From: Plotosus lineatus
Taxonomy: Eukaryota > Chordata > Actinopteri > Siluriformes > Plotosidae
DNA length: 64,000 bases
Assembly (NCBI GenBank): GCA_024760905.1
Contig: CM045731.1
Span: forward strand, 22,609,001-22,673,000
Reading direction: 5' to 3'
The notes under the pieces: model-generated
What the model saw: only the letters and a program-made list of their open reading frames with translations
Database searches by the model: none
Told to the model about the DNA's origin: nothing
Made by a program: the position numbers and the translations under genes
Shown: piece by piece, positions 24,094 to 35,873 of the stretch
Numbering within the stretch: the stretch's first letter is position 1
Layout: the number at the start of each line of letters is the position of its first letter

Positions 24094-24280
24094 GGGGCTG
24101 GTGGTGTAGTGTTTAGGGTGTCATGCTCATGATTTATAGGTCATGGGCTCAAATCCCAATTAGACACCCACTGTGCTAAGCCCCCTGGGCAAAGGTCTTA
24201 ACCACAAGTGTGTCTCTGTCCATGAAGACATAAATGGGTACCAGTAAACAAATACTGGGAACAGAATGTTGTGGATATCG
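24094..24280 (+). mobile_element. S3 tRNA-derived SINE
   Basis: Head tggtggtgtagtgtttaggg, B-box region ggtcatgggctcaaatccc, core gctaagccccctgggcaaag, then atgggtaccagtaaacaaat. The last 70 bp of the family are missing. Confidence 0.75.
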
Positions 24281-24329
24281 TTGCCATGACAACCATATGT
24301 ATGCATAAGCAGACCTTGCATCGTATTTG

Positions 24330-25050
24330 AATAAACACCATTAGAATAATACCTTCAGACATAAGCTAGATGTCAACACCTTCAACGGAAGCTGAAAGAT
24401 AGTGGTTCAAGTACAAATGTAAATGTATCAATCATAAACGACTCTTCAATGGATTGAAATATACTGCATAAATGACTTTCATAGGAAAATAAGATTTTTC
24501 ATGTGGAAGAAAAAAAAAAAATCCAGATGTGGTGCCATGCTAAAGGAGAGGCTGGTGTACGTGTGCAGTGAATAGCTTGTTCTTCCCCAAGCATCGTCCG
24601 CTACAGCTGAGGTTGTCTCTCTGTCAGCGAATGGATAGATAAGGGACGTGCACATATGTGCAGTTGCTGCTGTGGATAAGTCAATTCCTACATGCTCGCC
24701 ATAGCACTTCACCTGTATGCTTGGTAGGCAGCCGGTCTGAGCGGCCGAGAGACAGGAACAAGGAAAGGGAGACAGTGAGTCTGAAAGAGAGAGATAACAA
24801 CCAAGAAAGGTGACATGAAATGTACTAAAAAAGAAAAAAAGAAGACAGTGTCTGTTTTGACCAGATATTTTGGTGCCACGGAAGCCAAGGGAATTGGATT
24901 AAGTTGAGAACTATGAGAAATTCTGGGAAAACAGGGCTGGAACAAGCGCTGCCTTCCTAAAAGGAGCTGACCTCTTTTTAATGGTAATGTAAAGCTTCCA
25001 GCAAACAATGTTCATGGTTGACCTTGTGTCTAAAAAAAATCACAGAGGAA
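24330..25050. other. No recognised feature
   Basis: Single-copy-looking. The stretch 24700-24990 contains purine-rich patches but no exon signature. Confidence 0.35.
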
Positions 25051-25054
25051 CATG

Positions 25055-25745
25055 CTCCTCTTGTGGTCTTGGACAGGACCATGGTGATCTGTGACTGGTC
25101 CTTGGTAGGGCCATGGTTATTATTAACTCATCATGGCTATCGGTGATTGGTTGTAAACAAAACCAATTGATATTAATGATTGGTCATGAGTGTGGGGCAG
25201 GTGACGTAGTGGTTAGGGTGCTGTGCTCATGATCGGGAGGTTGTGTGTTCAAATCCCAGTTAGACCCACACTGTGCTAAGACCTCTGGGCAAGGTCTCAA
25301 CCACAAGTGTGCCTCTGTTCATCCTGCAATATAAATGGGTACAAGTTAAAACATACTGGAAAGGTAGCCTGTGATGGACTAGCGTCCCATCCAGGAGGAG
25401 TTCAACTCCTGATCACCTCACGCTACAGAAACCAAGGATAAGTCCTAATGAGTCACTATGGCTCAGCTGTAAAAGCCCTTTTACCTATTGGTCATGAGTG
25501 GGCTCATGGTTATCAACTATTACTGTAGGTGTGAACATAGTTATTAATCATTGGACTTATGATTGGACAGTGGGGGGGCATGGTGAATAGTGATTGGTCA
25601 GGGAGATCATGGTTATCAGTGATTGGTTGGGGAGGGCCATGATTATTAATGACTGTTCCTGAACAAGACCAAGAGGTATTAGTGATTTGTCATAAGTGGG
25701 ACCATGGTTATCGGTGATTAGTTGCAAGAGCAAGTCAGGTGAGAC
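25055..25745. repeat. Degenerate minisatellite, unit about 36 bp, split by a SINE
   Basis: Units vary around gtgattggtcatgagtgg followed by gaccatggttatca. About ten are visible, at 25060-25192 and 25487-25745. The S3 element sits between them. Confidence 0.75.
25193..25486 (+). mobile_element. S3 SINE with 14-bp target duplication
   Basis: ATTGGTCATGAGTG is repeated exactly at 25179-25192 and 25487-25500. B box near gtgttcaaatccc. It is the most complete S3 copy in the window, 294 bp. Confidence 0.88.
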
Positions 25746-25926
25746 AAGGAAAGATTTTTTTTTTTTTTTGGCTCGTAACAGCGACTGTGTTTTGAGCTGA
25801 AGATTTATCCAGCTCATGAAAATCAAAAACAATCTCTGAAAAAGTTACTAGATTTTTATTACAGTCACTAAAGAGGTATAAAAAGTCAGAGCCAGAAATA
25901 GTTATTGATGTCAGCTTTAACAGACA

Positions 25927-26455
25927 CACTAGATGGACTAAGGGTTATGGACACTTGACCATAACACACATATGTGTCTTTGATTGATTGGCCTCCGGGT
26001 TTTGTTCCTATTTGCTGTTATAATAAATTTCTCTCTTCTGAGAAGGCTGTTCACTAGATTTTGGAGTGTGAGCTGTGGGGATTTGTGATCATTCATCCAC
26101 AAGAGCATTATTAAGGTCAGGCACTGATGTCAGGCAGAGACACCTGGGGCAGTTGGCAGTCTAGTTCATCCCAAACATGTTAAGTGAGGTAGAGGTCAGT
26201 GCTTTATGTAAGTGACTCACATTCTCCCACCTCATCCTTGGCAAGGCAAGTCTTTATGGAGCTCACTGTGTGTAGGAGGACTGTCATGCTCTAACAGGTT
26301 TGAGCCTCTTAGTTCAAGTCAAGGGAAATTGTAAGCCAACGGAATATAAAGACATTCTGTACAATTGGGTGTTTTCAAGTTACTGGCATCAACCTTAGGA
26401 AGAAGCTACATTTAGGTCTGATGGTCAAGAATCCATAGAATTTGACCATTTAGTG
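25927..26455 (-). mobile_element. Tc1-like transposon remnant
   Basis: The ends CACTAGATGG and CCATTTAGTG are inverted, with a longer imperfect match inwards (ttgaccat... and ...atggtcaa). Minus-strand sequence between 25990 and 26330 corresponds to the C-terminal part of a Tc1 transposase, whose last catalytic residue follows a PDLNPxEHLWD-type motif. The frame is destroyed by stops, and the 5' half of the gene is absent. Confidence 0.78.
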
Positions 26456-26819
26456 TTCCATGGAATTTTCGAACATGCTCCTTTAAATGGTTGGAAGGAG
26501 CTGAGTTTTTGTTGTTTTTGTTGTTGTTGTTGTTCTTGTTGCTGCTGTTGAAGATGTTCCACAATGCCAAGTTTAGCTTTAAATGGGTAAAAAGAACATG
26601 TTATCTTTTAATCCTTTTTTTTAGCATTCATCTGCAATCTGTAACAGTATATGAAAATTAAAACATTGCCAGATGTGTTGTTATAGGACAAACAATCAGT
26701 TTCAGGTTAGTAACAGTACTACTGCATTACACTGGGCTGCATCACAGCACACTGTTGTTGATTATTTCCCAATGATGGCATGTCCTGTTATGTTTTATTG
26801 CTTACATATGAAATAGCCC
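26456..26819. other. No recognised feature apart from (GTT)n
   Basis: A short (GTT)n patch lies at about 26508-26550. Confidence 0.4.
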
Positions 26820-27179
26820 AGGCACAGTGGCATTGTGGTTAGAATGCTCACCTCTCAGCAAGAAAGGGTTCGCTTCAATTTCTGGGTTTGGGCCCTTCTA
26901 TATGAAGTTTACATGTTTTTTTTCTGTGCTTGCATGGGGTTCCTCCGAGTACTCTGATATTCTCCTACAGTCCAAAAACATGCACATGAGGCTAATTGGA
27001 TGTTCCAGTTCAGCCCCAGGTGTAAGTATGAATGATTGTGTGTCCGTGGGGTTGACCCTGCGATAGCCTGAAAAGCTGTCTAGGGTGCACTCTAACCTTG
27101 CTCAGAGTTGGTTGAGATGGGTGCAAGCATCCCTGTGATGCTAATTAAGATTTAGCAGCTTGGAAAATGAATGAATAAA
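26820..27179 (+). mobile_element. S2 SINE, full length
   Basis: Head gtggcattgtggttagaatg, core gttcctccgagtactctgat, tail agcttggaaaatgaatgaat. Confidence 0.82.
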
Positions 27180-28566
27180 ATATCCCATATATTTATCAGT
27201 CTATCTGAATAACTGTAACTATAAAGCTGTCAACTTTCTTTCTAATTTTTCATAGAATTATGTAACATTGTTTTAGAACTGTTGGAGATTCAGGGAGGGC
27301 AACTAGACAGGATGTGGTGGTGAATGTGCAGTATTTGCTCTTTGATGTTTTCCATCTATTGATGCGTTTGTGTTTTCTTGGCAGTTCACAGACCATTAAC
27401 ATAAAGATCTTGAGGCGACTCATCATAACAGCAAAAGTGTACTTCCATCGGAGTTCATGTATGGCGACCCTAAAGCTTTATGTTGTATTACTTCAAAAGT
27501 GAATAGCGTTTTAGCTTTTAAATGTTAGCATCATGCTGATTTCGAGAAGCGGACTAATGAGAGACATTTGCGTTTATGAGGAAGGCATCTGGGAACGTTC
27601 AGAGTCTCTGTGACACTGACTGCATGTGTCTTGCACAGTAGGAAAGCTGTAGTGCTCCTGACCCCAATTTCATCTCCTTGTCACCATTTTCTTTGTAGGC
27701 GGCCTGAATAACTTATCTGCCTTTTATGTGTTCTTATACAGCAGCCAAAGATAGAGACAAAGACAGACAGAGACAGAGGACAGCTCTGACTCCACTTTTA
27801 ATTGTACCCATATTATTATTTAACCTTCTTTCTCAACATCCTTGGTGTTAATGGAATATAAATTAACTATTTATTTCATAGATTGATTAATTATTTTATT
27901 TGTTTTCTTGTCATGGGTGAATAAAAGTTAGCATAAGATGAGAATATCCCCGAAGAATTATCTCTGATTGTGAGTGGTCCTAGATTACAGACATGAGGAG
28001 CCACTGTAGTCAAGTCTGTCTTCTACTCTCTCAGATACCTGTTCAATTCTCCACCTTTTTAAGATTCATCAGGTGAATAAGAGCCTTAATAACTGGTTTT
28101 CTTAGCAATCACCAGGGAACAGCTTTCACTCATTTGTCCATATTTCGCTAGTTAGAACCCAACTGAAGGTACAGCCTAACATAGCTGGGTATCCAAGAGA
28201 ACAAAATTGTCCATGGTGTCTGGGTAGAGTGATTGCATACACACCATCATCTGTCAATCACAGGAGCCAATTTATTCATGTATATCTTTATGAATATTTG
28301 TTAGCTTAGGTATGGAGAAGAAGGTAAATAGCACTTTTTCTATGATACAGTTGGCTGGCTACACAAGTCTTAAAGACAACAAATATTCACCATCCCCAGT
28401 TAGAGGATATAGTGACTGGAAGGAAGAGAGGGTAAAGCTGGTTTGTAGATGAGACTTAATAGTTGACTAAATGAATTTTGAATAAGTTGTGTTCATTTGA
28501 AAATAAGTGCTTTCTTTACTTGAAATATTTACATTTACTGACCCTAACCCTTTTTCTGCCACTGCA
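27180..28566. other. Largest stretch with no recognised repeat (1.4 kb)
   Basis: No SINE, LINE or transposon match. Reading frames are short. It is a reasonable place to look for conserved noncoding DNA. Confidence 0.35.
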
Positions 28567-28885
28567 TTACTCACTCACTCACTCACTCATTTTCCAAACC
28601 ACTTTAAAACCTTCTAGGGTCATGGGAAAGCTGGAACCTATCACAGCTGACACTGGGTGAAGGTTGGGGCACATCCTGAACAACTCGCCAGATCATCATA
28701 GGATAATCACCCACACAACCATTCACACGCTCATACCTGGGGATATGGAACACTCAATTATCCTTTGGGAGAAAACTGGAGTACCTGGAGGAAGCCCACA
28801 CAAACATGAGGAGAACATGAAAACTCTACACAGAAGCATTCAAGACTGGGACTCAAGCCCAAGACCTTCTTGCTGTGAGGCCATG
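28567..28885 (-). mobile_element. S2 SINE
   Basis: It has a (TCAC)n-like tail end, tggagtacctggaggaagcc, and the head side cttcttgctgtgaggcc. The A box is lost. Confidence 0.78.
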
Positions 28886-29619
28886 GTGGCACTTCATCGC
28901 AAAACTAAAGTCAAGAAATTATATGATTGAAAAGTTTCTGCACACAACCAGGATCCGGTTGAAGTGTCCACTGTGCACCACCAAGAGAACTAGGGATGGA
29001 CTTAATAACATCTTTCACATTCCACCAAGCATAAGGAACTCTTGGGGAGCAAACAGCCCCAGGTCTGGAAACAACCTTGCATGTAAGACTGACCTACGAA
29101 GGCTCTGTGAATTCCATTAGGAATAAAACACAGAAGTTTCTTGAGACCCAAAAATTGAATCTTCATCTCTTACAAAGAAGGAAAGTGCTGGAGGTAAAGT
29201 CTCATAAGAACCAAGAAGTTTCTTTATGTTTCACTACTATCTCTGGCTCTGTTCAGCGATCGTTTTGTCTGTGATTTCACAAACAGCGTGAATACACTTC
29301 AGAATGTATATGTGTGATTGAGCGTGAAGGTGAGTTCCTAGCTGTAATGACTTCATCTTTATGGAGGCGCACAAGTAATTTCCCTGTCTCTGATGCCTCA
29401 TGAGGAAGTGATGTGCTTTCACTTACTCTTCAGTTTGTGTTAATGAACAGCTTGTTTTAGAGATTTGATTTCTCCAGAAATATTCTGAAATGCAAAAATA
29501 GCCAGGTTAAGGCCGATGTGAGTGGGGAATGAGAATGGCCTTCTTCTTCGCCTGACCTTAAGACTCAGGTTAAAAAAAAAAAAAAAGGCAATACAAATTT
29601 ACTCACACAATTGCTGACC
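28886..29619. other. No recognised feature
   Basis: Single-copy-looking. A14 run at about 29573-29586. Confidence 0.35.
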
Positions 29620-29948
29620 TTTGACCTACTATTAGGGCCATGGAAAAGCTGGAAGCTATCTCAGCTGACATTGGGTGTTGGCGGGGTACACCCTGAACAG
29701 CTAGTCACTCCATCGCAAGTCCAGCAAACACAACCATTTACACTCAGACTCTCTACTGAGGGCAATTTGGATGAGAAAATTAGGTTAAGAAGCATGTCTT
29801 CAGACTGTGGGAGGAAACCAGGCTACCCAAAAGAAACCCATGTCAACACGGGGAGGACATGCAAACTCCACATCGAAAAACCTAACCAGAGAACTGAAAC
29901 CAAGGACCTTCTTTCAATGAGGAAGACCTTATAACCATTGCGACAATC
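29620..29948 (-). mobile_element. S2 SINE
   Basis: ggacatgcaaactccacatc and gactgtgggaggaaaccagg are kept. Both ends are worn. Confidence 0.75.
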
Positions 29949-30736
29949 CACATTTAGGATTTTGGTATTTAAATGTATGGTGCTTACTGAGGTTGAACAG
30001 CATCCATCCTATTGATCAAGTATTTCCCCCAGATGGTTTTCAGCTCTTTTGATGAGTTGGAACACTGATATCAAGTCCTTGTTCCATGCTGCGTGATGAT
30101 TAAAGAGGTCGATACTGCAATTCAAGGATCATATAGAAAACAGCAGCTCGTGTGCAGGTGCAGGCTTAAGGAGGCTAAGATGACCCCCTGAGTGTTGTAC
30201 TTCACACAAGCACCGCTTGGCAAGTTTAGAAATAAGTCTTAGTTTGTTATTCAGGTTTGAATCCCTGCTCGGTCATGTTCCATCTGTCGCTGAGTGTCCT
30301 TAAGGATGCAATTGGCTGAATGTGTATCAGGAAAAAAAGGGAGAGAGGAAAAAAATTTCCGCTGGTGTAAAAATAGATTCATTAGAATTCTGTGCACAGC
30401 AGAAGTAGGCAGTTGTTGGTTGTTTCGATTCTCTTCAGTACAATTTGCCATAGCTACGTTTAAAGCTATGCGTATATGTATTTTATATTCACAGAAAGAA
30501 AAGTTCAATCACATTTTACATTTTCAGCAAAAACAATATAGACTTTCCAACATGCACTTAATTCCGCATAGCTAGCATGCTTCCTGCTATGAGCCCACCA
30601 TCCATAAAACTTCACAGCATTTTTTAACTCTTTCTAAATCCACCTGTACTTCAAACCAATTTATCCATCTGCATATTCTAACTATGCTTATATAGGTTTC
30701 TTCTAAGTTTCTCGCTCCTGCCCTGACACATTAGGC
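29949..30736. other. No recognised feature
   Basis: Single-copy-looking. Confidence 0.35.
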
Positions 30737-31051
30737 TGAATCATTCATTCATTTTCTGAACCGCTTGGTCAAGTTCAAGGGCAGGATACACTCTGGACAG
30801 CTTGCCAGGCCATCGCAGGGCAGAAAAATGCTGACGATGACCCAGTGGCCTACTCTTTACCACAGCAGCAATGGTTATTTTACATGAACCTCTCACCGAG
30901 ACAGTGAGAGACATGAGACTTGTTAACATGAGACATGTTATCCTTTGATAACATAGTTTGCTGCACGGGGGGAAGTGGTGGCAACTGGGTGATGGACTTG
31001 AACCTCCAACCTATGGATCAGTAAGCCAGCGCCTTAACCACCATTGCCCAA
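30737..31051 (-). mobile_element. S1M SINE
   Basis: The tail cattcattcattttctgaac, the S1 core (ttacatgaacctctcaccga) and the B-box complement ggacttgaacctcc are present. It directly abuts an S2 3' half. Confidence 0.8.
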
Positions 31052-31069
31052 GGTGTAAGTGTGATTGTG

Positions 31070-31109
<40 letters not shown>

Positions 31110-31235
31110 TGTGTGCTGGCGTCGGATCAGACCGGTGGCCTTTTATGGTGTACCATGCATTTCCTCAAGTCAGCAGTGATAGGCTCCAGAGACCTTGCAC
31201 CCATATTAGGATAGACAGTTTGGAAAATAAATAAA
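31052..31235 (+). mobile_element. S2 SINE 3' half with internal (GA)n
   Basis: aggtgtaagtgtgattgtga leads into (GA)n at about 31073-31107, then gataggctccagagaccttg and the tail gtttggaaaataaataaat. Confidence 0.7.
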
Positions 31236-31402
31236 TGAACATATTGTCAGGGATGTCAGTGAATTTGAATACTTGATTCGGATTGAGCAGATGTGTTGTA
31301 AATGAATACAAATCAAATAGGATATGAGTCTGAGGTGCCTGTTGGGCTGTTATTTTTGCATTTTCCAGCAGATATCTTCTGCCCTTGATTCATGTAAAAG
31401 GT

Positions 31403-31460
31403 TCATGTAAAAGAACCATTGGTGACTTTCGTAAAGGGTAGCTGCATAGCCATCAGCATT
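31403..31460 (+). mobile_element. S1 core fragment
   Basis: tcatgtaaaagaaccattgg and agggtagctgcatagccatc are S1 core. It stops at the start of the M1 copy. Confidence 0.65.
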
Positions 31461-31825
31461 TTTTTTTTGTTGTTGTTGTTTTGTTTTTTGTTTTTTTAAT
31501 AGTCATCAAATTAAAAAATAAGTAATTATGGGAAAAAGTTAAGAAAAATGCCACAAACACAAGGTCAAATATGCAAAAAAAAAACCAAAAAACAAACAAA
31601 TGAACAAAAAACAAATAAAAACCCCCAAAACCCTAAACTAACACAAAACAAATCACAATCCAAAATCTCCCATCAAAACTAGTTATATTGTTGTGAGGTG
31701 CGCATCTGAGTGTGTGCGCGCGTGCATCTGTATGTGTGTATTTATATTTTATTTACATCTTATGCATTATTTTAAATGTTTAATTGTCATTATAAGCATT
31801 TATAGCATTGAATATGTATTTATTG

Positions 31826-31874
<49 letters not shown>

Positions 31875-31978
31875 GTACATATACGTCAGTCAAAGAGAGG
31901 GGGGTGATCCTACTCGCGGATTTCGATGGTCGCACTGGGATCTTAGACCAATGAAGCATGGAAAGTAAGGGTTCTCTG
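31461..31978 (-). mobile_element. M1 MITE, copy 3, one end degraded, with internal (TA)n
   Basis: The terminus at 31461 is buried in T-rich sequence. The other end reads gaaagtaagggttctctg. (TA)n at about 31830-31869 sits exactly where other copies have a short tatataatatcaataaat. Confidence 0.72.
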
Positions 31979-32435
31979 CATATATTAGATGTTCAATTAT
32001 CTTTCCATGGATAATGCTAATCAGCTTTAAGCTCATCGGAGTGTATTCCTTTACTTCTTCCTTTTTATGCTTCATAATTTCTTTATTAAAAAAAAAAAAG
32101 AAGTTTGTATGTTTTTTAAGGCCTAACCAGGTCATAGCAAGATGATACAGTCGGCCCTCTACTTACAAAATCAATCTGTTCCAGAGCCTTTTTCAGAATC
32201 TGGAGTTTTTGTAAGTAGACGCGCATTTTATATGTAAAACGCGTGATTAGTCAAAGACTCTGAAGACTACTCCATAAACCCTTTAAAAATTATAAAAGCA
32301 CACCAATTTTGTATGAAATGTGTGTTAAAAGTAAAAGAAAATTATTTATTAAACCATTTAAACATTTTATTAACATATTAAACCATTTTATTAACATATT
32401 TATTAATTAAACCATTATTAAACATTTTTATTAAC

Positions 32436-32463
32436 ACACATACACACACACATACACACACAC

Positions 32464-32508
<45 letters not shown>

Positions 32509-32549
32509 CTCTCTCTCTCTCTCTCTCTCTCCCTCTCTCTCTCTCTCTG
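32436..32549. repeat. (CA)n-(CT)n compound microsatellite
   Basis: It lies inside Tigger-like element A. (CA)n is to about 32505, then (CT)n. Confidence 0.95.
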
Positions 32550-32807
32550 TCGCTCTGGTGTGTTTTGCCAAGTGCGGGCTCCACCCACACGTAGCGCGCA
32601 GCCGACGGAGCATTTAGGGTAATGTATTTAAAGCGGAATTACAGTACCTGTTTGAAAGATCAGAGGTCCTGATCCAATATTAACTTGCTTCCTTGCGAGA
32701 TCAGAGGTCTTGTCCCACGGAGCACTTTCATGCCTCTATCTGCTTCGATATTGTGCCGAAATAATCGCCTCTGTCACTGTATTTCCGCTTTAAGGTCTCA
32801 TTCTGCT

Positions 32808-32993
32808 TCAATATCGTCCCAATTGTAGAGGGGTTTCGGCCATACTCCTTTTGCTCAACCACGTCCCACTTTCATATTTTTTTATTATCTCCTGCTTCAC
32901 TTCGATTGATAACGGAGCCCGCTTCTTCTTTTCTTTGTCACTGGGAATCACTTTCTTGGGGTCCATGATGGATAATGAAATATGACGCTGCAA
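32808..32993 (-). pseudogene. N-terminal helix-turn-helix of a Tigger/CENP-B-type transposase
   Basis: It encodes MDPKKVIPSDKEKKKRAPLS, then IEVKQEIIKKYESG, the start of the psq-like DNA-binding domain of pogo/Tigger transposases. The frame is lost soon after and no DDE domain survives. Confidence 0.75.
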
Positions 32994-33321
32994 TGATCAA
33001 TCTCAAAACAAGCCAACAGTCCTGCTCAACTCTCCTTCACACGTGTGACAAACAGGAAGTATGGGTATAGGAAGTATGGGTACATTTCAACTTCCTCCTG
33101 GCCAATGGGAGGCCAGCGGGCGGGATGTTGGGAGACAGCCATTGAGAGAGCAACTTATGCATTGTTTGAATTTTTGAACGGCGCGTTTGGCACTTTTCGT
33201 AAAAAGAGGTTGTTTTTCGTAAAAAGAGGAAGAAAATTTAGGAAAATGTTTTTCGTAACCTGGATTTTCCATACTCAGAAGTTTTTTTTTTTAAGTAGAG
33301 GGCCGACTGTATTTGTACATA

Positions 33322-34099
33322 CAGTGATACCTCTGCTCACGAACATAATTGGTTCCCAGAAAGTATGTGTAAGGCGAAAAGTTCGTCTTCCGAACATTTA
33401 TTTCCCATAAGAAACCATTAAAATGAGAATAATCCGTTCCCAGGTCCCCATAAAACATAATTTTCTACTAAATAAGCCTTAAAACTACACAAAAATATAC
33501 CTTATTTTATGTATAATAAATGTGCTATTGTATTGTAATTAAAGAAATAAACTGTACTGTATAATAAAGTCGTTTTATTTACCTTTGTGATGGTAGTTGA
33601 TGGCTTGATGGAATGGAGTGGGAGGAGGAGGGAGGGAGGGACTTATTGTTTGGAAAGAGTGTTTGGAAACGCCTACCATTTGGAAACACCCTTAGCCACA
33701 CACGCACCCTTAATAGCTTCCTTGTTCTTAAGGGTGGTAGCAATGGTAGACTTAGCGTACTGGTACTGGGACGCTGAGTCACACAAACGCACACCTCGTT
33801 CGTGTTTTTCAATGATCTCCGCCTGTGGTGGGGTCTTTTTCGGTCCCATAATAGCAAAAGTACACTCAATATGGTCCAAAATGTCTAGCCACTTCCGCAT
33901 TCAAAGAAGGGGGGTGACGAACTGTGACGCCATGAGCGTGCGTCACTTCTCGTGGCCGCCACCGTGGCGCTGTTCGACCGCGTGGTTTGATTCGGCCGCC
34001 GAAAACTAGTTTGTCAGCAGAGACTATATGCTCGCAAATTTAATGTTCTTGAGGCGAAAAGTTCGTGAGCTTAAGCGTTCGTCAGCGGAGGTTTTACTG
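33322..34099 (-). mobile_element. Tigger-like element B
   Basis: Left end CAGTGATACCTCTGCTCACG and right end gtcagcggaggttttactg, with TA at 33320-33321 and 34100-34101. It is 778 bp and lies only 12 bp from element A. The minus strand carries its own transposase start. Confidence 0.82.
33673..33855 (-). pseudogene. Transposase N-terminus of element B
   Basis: MGPKKTPPQAEIIEKHERGV, then RLCDSASQYQYAKSTIATTL and KNKEAIK are a psq/CENP-B-like helix-turn-helix. It is a different family from element A. It ends within the element, so it is a deletion derivative. Confidence 0.78.
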
Positions 34100-34367
34100 T
34101 ATACAGTAAATGTACGTGTACACGTGAAAGCACACATACACATCTAAAAATAACCATTCTCTGAAATTTAATTGTAATTCAGATCTATGGAAGAGATATG
34201 GGTGGATATTATTTTGAGGATGATGAGGAACGTTTGAATAGATAATTAAAAAATGAGAAATATTTAGCTTGTGGTTTGATGGACAGGAGGATAAATGAAT
34301 ACGAATACATGCTATGAAAACATGTTATGATCAGTGAAAACAAACTGAGGTTATGGTTAATTACACT

Positions 34368-34639
34368 TATCTCACCAACTCATTTGCCAAGCCACTTAAT
34401 TTTATTAGGGTCACGAGGAGGCTGCGCTCATTTCAGTCAACACTGGACAAAGTTGGGAGACACGCTGAACAGCTCACCAGACCACTACAAGGCCAACACG
34501 GACACGGAACCAGTTACAGTCACACCAGCCAATCAGCCTAATATACATGTTATTAAGAAACGGATGCACCTGGAGGAAACCTATCAAAGCACGGACAGAA
34601 CACGCTTGAACCCGGGACCTTGTCTGCACCATGCCGCCC
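34368..34639 (-). mobile_element. S2 SINE with internal deletion
   Basis: Tail end tcatttgccaagccacttaa; the head side gaacccgggaccttgtctgc is kept. The block that normally carries gcaaactccacaca is deleted. Confidence 0.75.
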
Positions 34640-35054
34640 CAGTTAACTTCAGAAAATATATTATTTTGCAATACAGCACATCCTTTTTTTTTTTAAATCA
34701 TTTTTTAATAACTTAATTGAAAGTTTATTTGCAGAATGTTTGTTAGTAACATTGTTGAAACTAATGCTATGGTCATATAAGAACTGTGGCTCCGGCTGCC
34801 GTTGCCTTCCTGGTGATCCCGATTTTAGGGGTCGTCTGTCATAAATATGAGAAAAAGAAATGTGCCACTGGTTGAAAAACTAGGCAGTTCATTTTACCGA
34901 ACACTTGACCTACAGGAACATTCTTTGTAGGAAAAGAAGCCGCGCTGTCTAAGTTCTCCAGGTAGCTAAAGGTTGCTCAAGTATTCCAAAGCTTGTGCCC
35001 AGAATGCTTTAAGTACAATGCCAGCTGGCCCCAGCTGGAGCAAATCTTGCCCGA
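34640..35054. other. No recognised feature
   Basis: A T12 run lies at about 34683. Otherwise single-copy-looking. Confidence 0.35.
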
Positions 35055-35304
35055 CTCAAAGTGAAGGTGGGGTGCAATGGCCAGCTTGCCAAACCATCAC
35101 AGAGCCAACAAACACACAACCATTTCTACATTTACATCTCGGGGCAATCAAGAATGTCCAATCAGCTGATCATACATGCCTTTGGTTTGTGGGGGGAAAC
35201 CGGAGCACCTGGAGGAAACCTACATAAGCATGAATATAACTTATAAACCACACACAGAAACATCAATGCTGGGCACAGGGCTTGAACCCATGACCTTCTT
35301 TCTA
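35055..35304 (-). mobile_element. S2 SINE
   Basis: ccggagcacctggaggaaac and the head side gcttgaacccatgacc are visible. The tail is missing. Confidence 0.72.
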
Positions 35305-35625
35305 GTTTCCACTTTAACCTTAAATTTAACTGACGTTTTCAGCCAGAGAAAAAAGATAGATGCTTCTGGACTGTTTCTAATTCTGCCTCGATTTCACACC
35401 CCACCCACTCACACCTGTTCCCAATTACATTCATTATAACTCCGACTGTATATATCACTCGTCTCAAATCAAGCACTGTGGAAGTCGTTAGAAACATGTT
35501 TTTTAATTTATTTTTGATTATTGCTTTTATATGTCTGGATGTAGTTATTTATTTATTTATCTATTTATTTATTTATTTGGTCTTCTCAGATTTACCCTCT
35601 TGATTTTCCCATTAATTACCACCTG

Positions 35626-35795
35626 TCTGACGGTGAGGGTCCTGGGTTCGAGCCCTATGCCTGGTGAGGACATTTCTCTGTGTATGTGAGTTCTCTTCAT
35701 GCTTGCATGAGATTCATCCAGATGCTCCAGTTTCCCCCCCAAAATCCGAAGACATGCACGTTAAGCTGATTGGATATTCTCAATTGCTCCTCTGC
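35626..35795 (+). mobile_element. S2 SINE, 5' half
   Basis: ggtcctgggttcgagcccta, then ccgaagacatgcacgttaag. The A box and tail are missing. Confidence 0.72.
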
Positions 35796-35873
35796 TTCAT
35801 CCTGACAAGAAGAAGCCTACATGAAAGTGCCAAAACAATATGTCCTGGCACCCAGCAAGAATACAGTAAGCTC

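Larger units (their letters stand above)
32148..33309 (-). mobile_element. Tigger-like element A, copy 1
   Basis: The inverted ends CAGTCGGCCCTCTACTTAC are matched at the right by aagtagagggccgactg, with TA on both sides (32146-32147, 33310-33311). It is 1162 bp. The minus strand keeps the start of a transposase. A (CA)n-(CT)n array lies at 32436-32549. Confidence 0.85.

Noticed and set aside
24479..25008. Frames with hydrophobic stretches that resemble secreted peptides
   Set aside because: There is no family resemblance and no splice context. Composition alone does not support a gene.
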